Source of the DNA: Enterococcus canis NBRC 100695
Lineage (GTDB): Bacteria > Bacillota > Bacilli > Lactobacillales > Enterococcaceae
Length of the DNA stretch: 64,000 nt
Direction: 5' to 3'
Assembly: GCF_001544375.1 (NCBI RefSeq)
Contig: NZ_BCQJ01000001.1
Location: 62,001 to 126,000 of the forward strand
The translations under genes were made by a program, and so were the position numbers. This document shows, piece by piece, positions 17,605 to 26,087 of this stretch. Numbering within the stretch: position 1 is the first letter of the stretch; each line of letters starts with the position of its first letter. The notes under the pieces are model-generated. The model was given only the letters and a program-made list of their open reading frames with translations. It did no database searches and was not told the origin of the DNA.

Positions 17605-18915
17605 ATGGCCAATCCAACACTAGCTATCGTTGGACGCCCAAATGTGGGCAAATCAACTATTTTTAACCGTATTGCTGGGGAGCGGATCTCGATCGTCGAG
17701 GACACTCCAGGTGTGACCCGTGACCGAATCTATGCAACTGGCGAGTGGTTAGGCCGTGAATTCAGTGTAATTGACACTGGTGGGATCGATCTAGGCGACG
17801 AACCATTCATGGATCAAATCAAACATCAAGCAGAAATCGCGATTGATGAAGCGGATGTCATTGTCTTAGTCGTTAGTGGACGCGAAGGCGTGACCGATGC
17901 CGATGAAATGGTAGCGAAAATGCTTTATCGCAGTAACAAACCGGTGATTTTAGCCGTCAATAAAGTCGACAATCCTGAAATGCGTAATGATATTTATGAA
18001 TTTTATTCATTAGGTCTGGGCGAACCATTCCCTGTTTCAGGAAGTCATGGTCTAGGAATCGGCGACCTTTTAGATGAAGCGGTGAAACACTTCAGTACAG
18101 AGGTGGAAGAGGAAGATGAAAGCTTGATCAAGTTTAGCTTGATTGGACGCCCAAATGTTGGGAAATCTTCTCTAATCAATGCTATTTTAGGTGAAGATCG
18201 CGTGATTGTTTCTGATATTGCTGGAACAACCCGTGACGCTATTGATACTTATTTTGAATCACCAGACGGTCAAGGCTTTTTGATGATCGATACTGCTGGC
18301 ATGCGGAAACGTGGAAAAGTTTACGAAAACACAGAAAAATACAGTGTGATGCGTGCGATGCGTGCAATTGACCGCTCAGACGTTGTTCTGATGGTTTTGA
18401 ACGCTGAAGAAGGGATTCGTGAGCAAGATAAACGAATCGCCGGCTACGCCCACGAGGCGGGCCGTGGTCTGATTATTGTCGTGAACAAATGGGATACCGT
18501 TGAAAAGGAAACCAACACGCTGCGAGATTTTGAAGAAGAAATTCGCGAAGAGTTTGCTTACTTAGACTATGCACCGATTATTTTTGTCTCTGCTAAGACC
18601 AAACAACGCTTAAATAAACTGCCAGAATTGATTGAATCGGTCAGCATGAACCAAAACCTGCGGATTCCATCAGCCGTCTTGAATGAAATCATTATGGATG
18701 CGGTGGCGATTAACCCGACACCAACTGATAAAGGGAAGCGATTAAAGATTTTCTACGCGACTCAAGTGGCAGTCAAACCGCCAACCTTCGTTATTTTCGT
18801 AAACGAAGAAGAGTTGATGCACTTTTCTTATGCACGTTTCTTGGAAAATCAAATTCGGAAAGCTTTCACCTTTGAAGGAACCCCGATTCGGATCATCCCT
18901 CGTCGCAGAAAATAG
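17605..18915 (+). CDS. der: Ribosome biogenesis GTPase Der (EngA)
   Basis: A 436-residue protein with two tandem GTPase domains: G1 motifs [14 protein letters not shown] (near residue 10) and [15 protein letters not shown] (near 182), each with DTPG/DTAG and NKVD/NKWD motifs, then a C-terminal KH-like domain. Der is needed for 50S subunit assembly. Length and order match the family. The RBS is AAAGGAGG. Confidence 0.96.
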   Translation: MANPTLAIVGRPNVGKSTIFNRIAGERISIVEDTPGVTRDRIYATGEWLGREFSVIDTGGIDLGDEPFMDQIKHQAEIAIDEADVIVLVVSGREGVTDADEMVAKMLYRSNKPVILAVNKVDNPEMRNDIYEFYSLGLGEPFPVSGSHGLGIGDLLDEAVKHFSTEVEEEDESLIKFSLIGRPNVGKSSLINAILGEDRVIVSDIAGTTRDAIDTYFESPDGQGFLMIDTAGMRKRGKVYENTEKYSVMRAMRAIDRSDVVLMVLNAEEGIREQDKRIAGYAHEAGRGLIIVVNKWDTVEKETNTLRDFEEEIREEFAYLDYAPIIFVSAKTKQRLNKLPELIESVSMNQNLRIPSAVLNEIIMDAVAINPTPTDKGKRLKIFYATQVAVKPPTFVIFVNEEELMHFSYARFLENQIRKAFTFEGTPIRIIPRRRK

Positions 18916-19014
18916 GCATTTTACCACACTTTTTTCGCAAGTTCAAATGAAGACAACCCAAATTCATAGAAAAAACTTTTTTATCTAAAAAGACGCGAAA
19001 AAACCGTAAAAACC

Positions 19015-19043
19015 TTGCTATTACAACCTTTGTGTGCTATCGT
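19015..19043 (+). promoter_or_regulatory. Probable hup promoter
   Basis: TTGCTA (19015-19020), 17 bases, TATCGT (19038-19043) with an upstream TG. Both hexamers match consensus at four of six positions. The predicted leader is over 100 bases. Confidence 0.5.
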
Positions 19044-19049
19044 GATAAC

Positions 19050-19158
19050 AGAATATTGAGGCAATCAATATTTGACGGGCGCTTTTTGGACCACTCAAAA
19101 AGTGTCACGTAACGATGTCAAAACATCATACTTCTTGTTGAGGAGGTGAAACTATTCC
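19050..19158 (+). promoter_or_regulatory. Structured 5' leader of hup with three hairpins
   Basis: Three consecutive hairpins: AATATTGA/TCAATATT (19052-19059 with 19065-19072), CGCTTTTTG/CAAAAAGTG (19080-19088 with 19096-19104, one G-U pair) and GATGT/ACATC (19114-19118 with 19123-19127). A full AGGAGGTGA SD follows at 19141. The cause is unknown; mRNA stability or autoregulation are options. Confidence 0.6.
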
Positions 19159-19434
19159 ATGGCAAACAAAGCAGAATTGATCGAAAAAGTTGCTGAAGCA
19201 ACAAACTTAACTAAAAAAGATGCAACTGTAGCAGTTGACGCTGTCTTCTCTACAATCCAAGACGCTCTTGCTAAAGGTGAAAAAGTTCAACTAATCGGTT
19301 TTGGTAACTTTGAAGTACGCGAACGCGCGGCTCGTAAAGGACGTAACCCACAAACTGGTGAAGAAATCGAAATCCCTGCAAGCAAAGTACCTGCATTTAA
19401 ACCAGGTAAAGCTCTTAAGGATGCAGTTAAATAA
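19159..19434 (+). CDS. hup: DNA-binding protein HU
   Basis: A 91-residue histone-like protein: [20 protein letters not shown] at the N-terminus, [24 protein letters not shown] in the DNA-binding arm and [15 protein letters not shown] at the C-terminus are the HU signature. HU dimers bend and compact DNA. It has codon use of a highly expressed gene and an optimal AGGAGGTGA site. Confidence 0.97.
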   Translation: MANKAELIEKVAEATNLTKKDATVAVDAVFSTIQDALAKGEKVQLIGFGNFEVRERAARKGRNPQTGEEIEIPASKVPAFKPGKALKDAVK

Positions 19435-19448
19435 TTTTTAGCTGACGG

Positions 19449-19480
19449 GAACCCTTGTTCATCAAGGGTTCTTTTCTTTT
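19449..19480 (+). terminator. Rho-independent terminator
   Basis: GAACCCTTG (19449-19457) pairs perfectly with CAAGGGTTC (19463-19471), followed by a T-rich tail. Confidence 0.88.
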
Positions 19481-19560
19481 GGCATCGATTTTTCAAAAGA
19501 AACAGCGTAACGATAGGTTTAAAAATGAGAATATGATAAAATATCTATGAGGTGATGATG

Positions 19561-20595
19561 ATGGAGCAACGGTATCAAAAAGGGACCGCAACAGCGCTTT
19601 TACGCTACGGCCAAACACTGCCGGTTTTATTGAAGGATCAGCATTTTGATGATGTCCGTGTCTACATCGTTACCAACCAGCGTTTTTATGATCGTCTATC
19701 GACACAAATGACTTTTGAAGGAAAAGCCCGCTGGTATGTCTGCGGTAATGATCCTCACATCAATCAATTTAACGAGCTGCGAGAGTTTATTCGTTATATG
19801 CAGGAAGAAACTCGTTATGAGCCGTTTTTGTTGATTGGCTTAGGAAATATCGGTATCATGCACTTAGCCAACTTTTTCCATACGCTTTCTACTATGAAAG
19901 GCAGCTTGTGGCTGATTCCTAGCAATATGCGGGCGTTAGCGCAGGTTTTAAGTGGTACTGCCGTGATTGAAGGTCCGTTAGGCGAACCGGCCTTACAAGT
20001 GGCAACACTGCCGCAGCAAGTATTTTTTGATACGACCTTACAGCAGAGTGCTCGCTTTACTGCTAATGACTTACTGCCTTTGATTCGCTTAGGTCTAACG
20101 GGGGATCATGCCTTAATTCAAACCCTTTACAAGAACTACCCTAAGCAAGAGGCGCTTTTAGGAAAGGGCTTGACGCCTTTCTTAGAACCGTTGATTCGCC
20201 TTAGCAGTCTGGATGAGCTGGAGAATTTCGGTCAACCATTTACACAGGCCTTTTACCAAACAGCTAATGGTCAATATTTGGCTGACGAGCAAAAGCAATG
20301 GTTAGGGATTTTATTTCATTTTATCTGGGCACAAGTCGTCAATGATTTTACCTTTCAAACGGGTAACTTTTTTACTTGGTTGAAACGACTAGGTGTGCCA
20401 CTAGATTTACCAAACCAATTCTTACTTAGTGATTATGGCGTCACTTTACTACAAAATCGCGATTGGCTGCCGGCTTTGTCAGAAATTGGCAGCAATCGAT
20501 TTCAACGGCAGCAGCTGACGGAAACGACGGTCTTTGAGATGATCGCCCGCTTCCAGCACTATTTGCCAGAAGGAGCACAGCATGAATTTCAGTGA
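19561..20595 (+). CDS. Conserved protein of unknown function upstream of TPR gene
   Basis: A 344-residue soluble protein. The stretch RFYDRL...FLLIGLGNIGIMHLANFFHTL and the overall alternation of strands and helices recall the dehydroquinate-synthase/iron-alcohol-dehydrogenase fold, but no metal- or NAD-binding motif is convincing, so no function is claimed. Several possible starts (GTG 19552, ATG 19555, 19558, 19561) follow GAGG; 19561 has the best spacing. It overlaps the downstream TPR gene by 14 bases and is probably co-translated with it. Confidence 0.7.
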   Translation: MEQRYQKGTATALLRYGQTLPVLLKDQHFDDVRVYIVTNQRFYDRLSTQMTFEGKARWYVCGNDPHINQFNELREFIRYMQEETRYEPFLLIGLGNIGIMHLANFFHTLSTMKGSLWLIPSNMRALAQVLSGTAVIEGPLGEPALQVATLPQQVFFDTTLQQSARFTANDLLPLIRLGLTGDHALIQTLYKNYPKQEALLGKGLTPFLEPLIRLSSLDELENFGQPFTQAFYQTANGQYLADEQKQWLGILFHFIWAQVVNDFTFQTGNFFTWLKRLGVPLDLPNQFLLSDYGVTLLQNRDWLPALSEIGSNRFQRQQLTETTVFEMIARFQHYLPEGAQHEFQ

Positions 20596-21823
20596 ACAAA
20601 TGTTAGATGCCTTACATAATGAAGATCTAGCAGAGGCTCAAGTACTTTTTGAAGAGGCTTTACGCAAGGATGAGGCAGAGATTTTAGCAGACTTAGGCGA
20701 AAATTTGATGGCCTTAGGCTTTTTAGCAGAAGCTCGCCGAACTTTTGAGGAACTATTAACACGTTTTCCAGCGGCAGAAGAGTTGTATCTGCCCTTAGCA
20801 GAGATCGCAATCGAAGATGGGAAAACAGATGAGGCTTTTGATCTTTTAGAAAAAATCGCACCCGACAGTGATGCCTATCCTTCAGCACTCTTAGTGATGG
20901 CGGATTTGTATCAAGTTTTAGGGATTCCAGAAGTCAGTGAGGCAAAATTGAAAGAAGCTGAGGCAATTTTACCGGACGAACCATTGATCCAGTTTGCTTT
21001 AGCGGAATTGGCTTTCAGCAATGGCAATTTTGTGGAGGCACTGCGTCTATATGAACAGTTGCAAAATCGTGGTTTAGAGGAAGTAACAGGGATTTCTTTG
21101 AATGAACGAATCGGCAACGCCCTTAATATGGAGGGGGAATTTGAAGAGGCAATTCCTTATTTGGAACAAGCGTTGGCGGACGAACAGACTGATGATCGTC
21201 TATTCCAATTGGCCTTTACTTATCTTCAACTAAAAGATAATCAAAAAGCCATTATCTATTTGCAACAATTGCGCGCTTTAAATCCACAATATGGTTCGCT
21301 CTATTACTATTTAGGCGAGGCCTTGTTGGAAGAAGAGCAGTTGGAAGAAGCGGCGACGGTCTTAGGCGAAGGCATCAGCGAAGATCCTTATCAAGTGGAT
21401 TTGTATCTATTAGCGGCAGAAGTTGCCTACCGACTCCATGATCCAGAAGGTTCGGAAAAATGGCTGCAAGAAGCCTTAACGCTGGGGGAAAAGACTGAAG
21501 AGGCACGTTTGACCTTAAGTAACCTCTACCTTAGTGAGGGACGCTACGAAGAGGCTATCGATGCGTTAGCCGGTGTCGAAGGTGACGCGCAGGCTGAATG
21601 GAATCTGGCGCAATCCTATAATGCACTAGAAGACTTTACACAAGCAGCCCTTCATTACGAAAATGCGGCTGAGGATTTGCAGCATGAACCGGAATTTATG
21701 AAGGAATATGGCATTTTCTTACGGGAAGAGGGCCAATTCGACAAAGCGAAGGCATTATTGACCCACTATCTAGCCCATGAACCTGGTGATTTAGAAGTGG
21801 CGTCGTTATTAGACGAAATGTAA
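20582..21823 (+). CDS. Tetratricopeptide-repeat protein (YpiA-like)
   Basis: A 413-residue cytoplasmic protein almost wholly composed of TPR repeats (for example ALRLYEQLQNRGLEEVTG, QLAFTYLQLKDNQKAIIYL, LYYYLGEALLEEEQLEEAA), about ten in all, very acidic. Such proteins scaffold protein complexes. It matches Bacillus YpiA by position, in front of ypiB, and by composition. No catalytic motif. Confidence 0.85.
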   Translation: MNFSEQMLDALHNEDLAEAQVLFEEALRKDEAEILADLGENLMALGFLAEARRTFEELLTRFPAAEELYLPLAEIAIEDGKTDEAFDLLEKIAPDSDAYPSALLVMADLYQVLGIPEVSEAKLKEAEAILPDEPLIQFALAELAFSNGNFVEALRLYEQLQNRGLEEVTGISLNERIGNALNMEGEFEEAIPYLEQALADEQTDDRLFQLAFTYLQLKDNQKAIIYLQQLRALNPQYGSLYYYLGEALLEEEQLEEAATVLGEGISEDPYQVDLYLLAAEVAYRLHDPEGSEKWLQEALTLGEKTEEARLTLSNLYLSEGRYEEAIDALAGVEGDAQAEWNLAQSYNALEDFTQAALHYENAAEDLQHEPEFMKEYGIFLREEGQFDKAKALLTHYLAHEPGDLEVASLLDEM

Positions 21824-21845
21824 ACAAAGAAAGAGGGTGACTGTC

Positions 21846-22370
21846 ATGGTGGCGGTAAAAGACAAAAAGGAATTTTTAAGTTGGCTAGTGAATCAACAGG
21901 CATTTTCTCGGCGGGAAATTATTTGGATCTTGAATTACTTGATCAACCATGAGGCGATCCTGATGAATGTCCGGATCGTTGAGAAGGCGGATAAGACAAC
22001 TCGAGGCTTAATGATTCAAAGTGGCGATAATCATCGCCCAATGATTCTTTCGTTAGAAGGCAAAGAGTTTCATGATCCAGATCAAATTTTTCATGAAATT
22101 CGTATGAATTGGAAAAAAGATCTTTTCCTTGAATGTCGTTTTCCCGAAGCTTGGCAGGAACCTCTCTATTTGAAGGTATTGGAAGATAATCCCTTTGCTT
22201 CATGGAATGAAGTAGACGAAGAAATTGACCAGGAAATCACCGCTTTCTTAGAAAAAGAAGCGCAAGCTCATGAAAAGGCTGACCTGTTAAGAGAGATTGA
22301 CGAGGCCTTGGAATCTGGAGATCAAGAAACGTTTATTCGCCTGTCTGAACAGTTAAAACAGCATAGCTAA
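21846..22370 (+). CDS. ypiB: YpiB family (UPF0302) protein
   Basis: A 174-residue protein of the YpiB/UPF0302 family: FLSWLVNQQAFSRREIIWILNYL at the N-terminus and the C-terminal DLLREIDEALESGDQETFIRLSEQL are diagnostic. Its molecular function is unresolved. ATG 21846 is chosen because AAGAGGGTGA lies just upstream; a GTG at 21837 falls inside that SD. It follows the TPR gene as in Bacillus. Confidence 0.88.
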   Translation: MVAVKDKKEFLSWLVNQQAFSRREIIWILNYLINHEAILMNVRIVEKADKTTRGLMIQSGDNHRPMILSLEGKEFHDPDQIFHEIRMNWKKDLFLECRFPEAWQEPLYLKVLEDNPFASWNEVDEEIDQEITAFLEKEAQAHEKADLLREIDEALESGDQETFIRLSEQLKQHS

Positions 22371-22383
22371 GAGGTTGGAAAAA

Positions 22384-22430
22384 AAGCGTCTGGGACATAA
22401 CTCAAAAAGTTATATCCCAGACGCTTCTTA
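22384..22430. terminator. Bidirectional terminator of the GTCTGGGACATAA family
   Basis: An 18-bp stem (22384-22401 with 22409-22426, one mismatch). The arm carrying GTCTGGGACATAAC is of a kind seen repeatedly as intergenic terminators in streptococci and enterococci. It separates ypiB from the convergent yitT-like gene. Confidence 0.85.
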
Positions 22431-23315
22431 TTTTCGTTGGAGTCGTTTCATTAGTTTTCGAGGTGGTTTCAAATAGGTGAAGCCTTCGCCGATTGCCTCG
22501 TGGACGTTAATGACGGAGACAAAGGCATAGGCGTCCGTTTCCTCAATGATGTGGCGTACCTCCATCACTTCTCGAGGACTGACTACTACATAAAGGATTT
22601 TTTTAGGTTCGTGAGAAAAGCCGCCCTCACCATCGAAATAACTGACACCGCGCTCTAATGTTTCCATGATTTGTTCGCCAATCGCCACAGATTCATTTGA
22701 GACCACAAAGATCCCTTTAGCGGCATAAGCACCGTCTTGAACAAAATCAACGATTTGCGCGAAAACGAAAGAGGCGATTAATGTATACATCATATGTTTT
22801 AAGTCTAAGTAAACCAGCGACATCGTCAAAACGAAAACATCAAAGGCTAGCAAAGAGCGCCCCATGGAGACGCCAATCTTCTTCTCTAAAATTCGCGCGA
22901 TAATATCGGTTCCGCCGGTAGTGCCCCCAGCACGGTAAACAAGTCCGCTGCCAAAACCACCAGCCATCCCAGCTAATAGCGAAGCAATCAGCAAATCGTG
23001 ATCAACGCTGATGTCAAAAGGTACCCGCTGCCAGATAAACAGAAAGAAGGAAAGTGAGACCGTCCCGAAAATAGTATAGAAAAGGGAACGGCGACCTAAA
23101 ATCTTGCCGCCAATCAAAATCAGGGGAATATTGATCAGGAGAGTAGATAAGGCAGGGTCAATGTTAAACAAGTAACGTAAAATCAAGGTGATCCCTGTTA
23201 CGCCGCCTTCTGCTAAATGATTGGCAATATTAAAAGCCACCAACCCAAAAGCGTACAAACAAGTCCCTAATAAAATCATAATGATATCTAATGTATAATA
23301 GCGTATTTTTTTCAC
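22428..23315 (-). CDS. YitT family membrane protein (DUF2179)
   Basis: A 295-residue protein with five or six membrane segments (for example MILLGTCLYAFGLVAFNIAN) and the conserved GGTTGGTDIIARIL, followed by a C-terminal cytoplasmic DUF2179 domain (about 215-295: VVSPREVMEVRHIIEETDAYAFVSVINVHEAIGEGF in part). Function of the family is unknown. GGAGG lies before the minus-strand start. It is a single-gene unit. Confidence 0.87.
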   Translation of the reverse strand: MKKIRYYTLDIIMILLGTCLYAFGLVAFNIANHLAEGGVTGITLILRYLFNIDPALSTLLINIPLILIGGKILGRRSLFYTIFGTVSLSFFLFIWQRVPFDISVDHDLLIASLLAGMAGGFGSGLVYRAGGTTGGTDIIARILEKKIGVSMGRSLLAFDVFVLTMSLVYLDLKHMMYTLIASFVFAQIVDFVQDGAYAAKGIFVVSNESVAIGEQIMETLERGVSYFDGEGGFSHEPKKILYVVVSPREVMEVRHIIEETDAYAFVSVINVHEAIGEGFTYLKPPRKLMKRLQRK

Positions 23316-23435
23316 AACATAACCTCCTTCAAGTCCCTTCTCACTTTATCATTGAAAAATGAAAACAACAAGACTTTGATTTTTACTTTAGTGATGTTTT
23401 TGGTAAGATGAAGGTGATAGAATGGGGGAAGTCGA

Positions 23436-23783
23436 ATGGCAACAGAAAGTTTACGTGATATGCAAGCAATCGTGGACGAGTATATCCAACAATTTAAAGC
23501 AGGTTATTTTTCACCGCTGGCTCAAATGGCCCGTTTGACAGAGGAAGTCGGCGAACTGGCGCGGGAGGTCAATCACTACTATGGTGAGAAACCGAAGAAG
23601 ACTACTGAGGCTGCTAATACCGTAGCTGAAGAATTAGGCGACGTGCTATTTGTCACCATGATCATGGCTAATTCGTTGGATATTGATTTGACGGAAACTT
23701 TCCATAAAAATATGGAGAAGTTTAACGCCCGCGACCATTATCGCTTTGAGCGCAAAGACGGGCAAAAGGAATCGGGAAATTAA
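23436..23783 (+). CDS. ypjD: MazG-like nucleotide pyrophosphohydrolase (YpjD)
   Basis: A 115-residue all-helical MazG-family protein. The metal-binding acidic residues are in RLTEEVGELAREVNHYYGE and VAEELGDVLFVTMIMANS (EExxE...ExxD pattern). These enzymes hydrolyse (d)NTPs to monophosphates; the substrate here is unknown. It is very similar to Bacillus YpjD, and the linkage to cca is conserved. Confidence 0.88.
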   Translation: MATESLRDMQAIVDEYIQQFKAGYFSPLAQMARLTEEVGELAREVNHYYGEKPKKTTEAANTVAEELGDVLFVTMIMANSLDIDLTETFHKNMEKFNARDHYRFERKDGQKESGN

Positions 23784-23827
23784 CAGCTCACCTAATTCAT
23801 GGGAGCAGCAGATTGGAATGAGTAGGG

Positions 23828-25024
23828 ATGAAGTTAGAAAAAATGCCACCGGAGTTTGTGGAAGTACAACCGGTGATGGCAGCAATTAAAGCAGCTGGTT
23901 TTGAGGCCTATATTGTCGGCGGAAGCGTTCGTGATGTTTTGCTGAATAAGCCGATTCATGATGTGGATATTGCGACCAGCGCCTTTCCAGAAGAAATCAA
24001 ACAGATTTTTCCGCGCACTATTGATGTGGGTATTCAGCATGGCACTGTCATGGTACTAGAAGAGGAACAACAATATGAAATCACCACTTTTAGGACGGAA
24101 AGTACCTATCAAGATTTTCGTCGTCCTGATGAAGTCACCTTCGTGCGCTCCTTAGGGGAAGATTTAAAACGCCGTGATTTTACCATCAATGCGTTTGCGA
24201 TTGCCAGCGATGGGGAGTTGATTGATCTTTTTGACGGCCTACAGGATTTACGAAACAAGACGATTCGGGCGGTAGGCGCGCCACAAGAACGTTTCCACGA
24301 AGATGCCTTGCGCATGATGCGCGGCTTACGTTTCGCCTCACAGCTGGAATTTGATTTGGAACCACAGACCTTAGCGGCGATTGCAGATAACCACGCCTTG
24401 TTAGGTAAGATTTCAGTAGAACGGATTCAAATCGAATTTGTAAAACTGCTGATGGGAGTCGACCGGGCGAAGGGCTTGATTCCCTTCGTAGAAACAGAAT
24501 GTTACATTTACTGCCCAGGCTTACGACAATATGGTGACGCCCTTTTACGCCTTGCTGACAAGCCGCTACGACCTTTACAGGAAGAAGCCCAAGCTTGGAC
24601 GATGTTAGTCCATGAAATGGGTTTATCACGGGATGAAATCAAAGAATTTATGAAAGAGTGGAAATGCGCAAATCATTTAATTGCTAAGGTGCAATTATTA
24701 GCAAATGGTCTAACACGGCGACTAACAGGCTTTTGGGATCCGCTGTCAGCTTACCAAATGGGCGGGAACATCCAATTAGTAGAGGCTTTACTCTACTACT
24801 ATGACCAGAAACCGCAATTAAACGAGGCTCAGGCATTTTATGATGCCTTGCCAATCCATCAGAGAGAAGAGCTGGCCATCGACGGCCGCCGCTTGTTAAC
24901 GGCTTTAGACGCTAAGCCGGGACCTTGGTTGGGGCAGTTATTACAAGAAATTGAAGAAATGGTTTTATTGAGTCAGTTGGAAAATAATACCGAGGCTATT
25001 TTAGCCTTTGCAAAGGAGCGCTAA
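23828..25024 (+). CDS. cca: CCA tRNA nucleotidyltransferase
   Basis: A 398-residue enzyme that builds or repairs the 3' CCA end of tRNAs. Motif A is YIVGGSVRDVLLNKPIHDVDIATSA, with the two catalytic aspartates (DVD), then FRTESTYQDFRRPDEV, RRDFTINAFA and EDALRMMRGLRFASQL. Length is typical of the bacterial type without an HD domain. A start nine bases upstream (23819) is possible; 23828 has GTAGGGATG spacing that is less than ideal, so the exact start is open. Confidence 0.93.
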   Translation: MKLEKMPPEFVEVQPVMAAIKAAGFEAYIVGGSVRDVLLNKPIHDVDIATSAFPEEIKQIFPRTIDVGIQHGTVMVLEEEQQYEITTFRTESTYQDFRRPDEVTFVRSLGEDLKRRDFTINAFAIASDGELIDLFDGLQDLRNKTIRAVGAPQERFHEDALRMMRGLRFASQLEFDLEPQTLAAIADNHALLGKISVERIQIEFVKLLMGVDRAKGLIPFVETECYIYCPGLRQYGDALLRLADKPLRPLQEEAQAWTMLVHEMGLSRDEIKEFMKEWKCANHLIAKVQLLANGLTRRLTGFWDPLSAYQMGGNIQLVEALLYYYDQKPQLNEAQAFYDALPIHQREELAIDGRRLLTALDAKPGPWLGQLLQEIEEMVLLSQLENNTEAILAFAKER

Positions 25025-25027
25025 ATC

Positions 25028-25393
25028 ATGGCAACATATGCAAAAAAATTCGTAGTCGGAACTACAGACCTAGCCAGTGCTTTAGGATCGGGCTTCCTGG
25101 ATGTTTTAGGGACACCCGCTTTAATTGCTATGGTGGAAAACACAGCAAAAGAATGGTTGGATGAACAAATAGCGGAAACGGAGACTTCCGTAGGTATTGA
25201 GATTCAGACCACCCACGAACGGGCTTCTTTACCAGAGGCGGAGATCATTGTTCGTATAGAAGGCGAACGCACAGGTAAAATAGCTACCTTTACGTTTAAA
25301 GCCTATGACGATGGGCACTTGATTGGGCAAGGCACGCATAAGCGCGCTGTCGTGGATCAAAAACGCTTTATGGAAAAGTTGAAAAAAGCCTAG
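25028..25393 (+). CDS. Hotdog-fold thioesterase, FlK-like
   Basis: A 121-residue hotdog protein. TTDLASALGSGFLDVLGTPALIAMVENTAKEWL contains the conserved Thr...Glu-Asn pattern of the fluoroacetyl-CoA thioesterase (FlK) group, followed by GIEIQTTHERASLPEAEI and a final THKRAVVD strand. It probably hydrolyses a small acyl-CoA; the true substrate is unknown. It begins three bases after cca, so it is in the same transcript. Confidence 0.82.
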   Translation: MATYAKKFVVGTTDLASALGSGFLDVLGTPALIAMVENTAKEWLDEQIAETETSVGIEIQTTHERASLPEAEIIVRIEGERTGKIATFTFKAYDDGHLIGQGTHKRAVVDQKRFMEKLKKA

Positions 25394-25474
25394 ATGCGAA
25401 ATGAAACATATGACCTTTTTCTAGGTTTGTGCTACACTTTTAATTGTAAATAAAATAGGTTAGGAGAATGTCTC

Positions 25475-25936
25475 ATGGCAAGAGAAATGACAGGATTAAA
25501 ATTTTATTTCCGTAATGGCGAAACTTGGACGATCGACCGCAAATTTATTGGTGATTTGTGGATCAAACACATTACAACAAGTTTTGGACGTATCAAAGGA
25601 AGCGATTTTGTTGAAATTCATCCTTGTGATGGCTTGAAAATTGAAATCTTCCAAGAAGCCGATCACGTTCAAACAGATGATATTAACTTAGGTGGTTTGG
25701 AATTAGGAATGTTCTCACGGGCATTGAAATACGAAGACATTGAACGGATGGAAATCCTCTACAAATCTGGCAATCCTGATTTGGTTTACTTCCCATACAA
25801 AGACAAAGCAACACCACACCAAGAAGGCTTGGATAACGAATACCAATCAACAAAAGTCAACGAAACAACGAATACGTTGTATATCGTGATTGACCCAACT
25901 CAAACAGTAGAAGCTGTTTACAGCGATAAATTTTAA
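25475..25936 (+). CDS. Conserved hypothetical protein
   Basis: A 153-residue soluble protein without membrane segments or a recognisable domain; aromatic-rich at the N-terminus (FYFRNGETWTIDRKFIGDLW). It is flanked by its own extended -10 (TGTGCTACACT ending about 25438) and a terminator, so it is a single-gene unit with a good AGGAG site. Translation-friendly codon use suggests good expression. I do not recognise the family. Confidence 0.75.
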   Translation: MAREMTGLKFYFRNGETWTIDRKFIGDLWIKHITTSFGRIKGSDFVEIHPCDGLKIEIFQEADHVQTDDINLGGLELGMFSRALKYEDIERMEILYKSGNPDLVYFPYKDKATPHQEGLDNEYQSTKVNETTNTLYIVIDPTQTVEAVYSDKF

Positions 25937-25947
25937 GTATAATGACT

Positions 25948-25977
25948 AGCTCGGTTCTTTTGAACTGAGCTTTTTTG
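25948..25977 (+). terminator. Rho-independent terminator
   Basis: AGCTCGGTTC pairs with GAACTGAGCT (one G-T), then TTTTTT. Confidence 0.85.
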
Positions 25978-26087
25978 TTGCGCTTAAAAAGTGGTCGTAA
26001 GAGACGTATGCCCGTGTAAAAAGGAAAACGACTTTCAATCGCTGTCATTTTTTGTTAAAATAGCAAAGATGAAAGTGAGGGAATGTG

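Noticed and set aside
22384-22430. Mobile repeat (MITE) at the GTCTGGGACATAA hairpin
   Set aside because: Only one copy in the window and it is ideally placed as a bidirectional terminator between convergent genes.
24186-24629. 147-residue minus-strand frame inside cca
   Set aside because: Entirely within a strongly conserved gene; no independent evidence.
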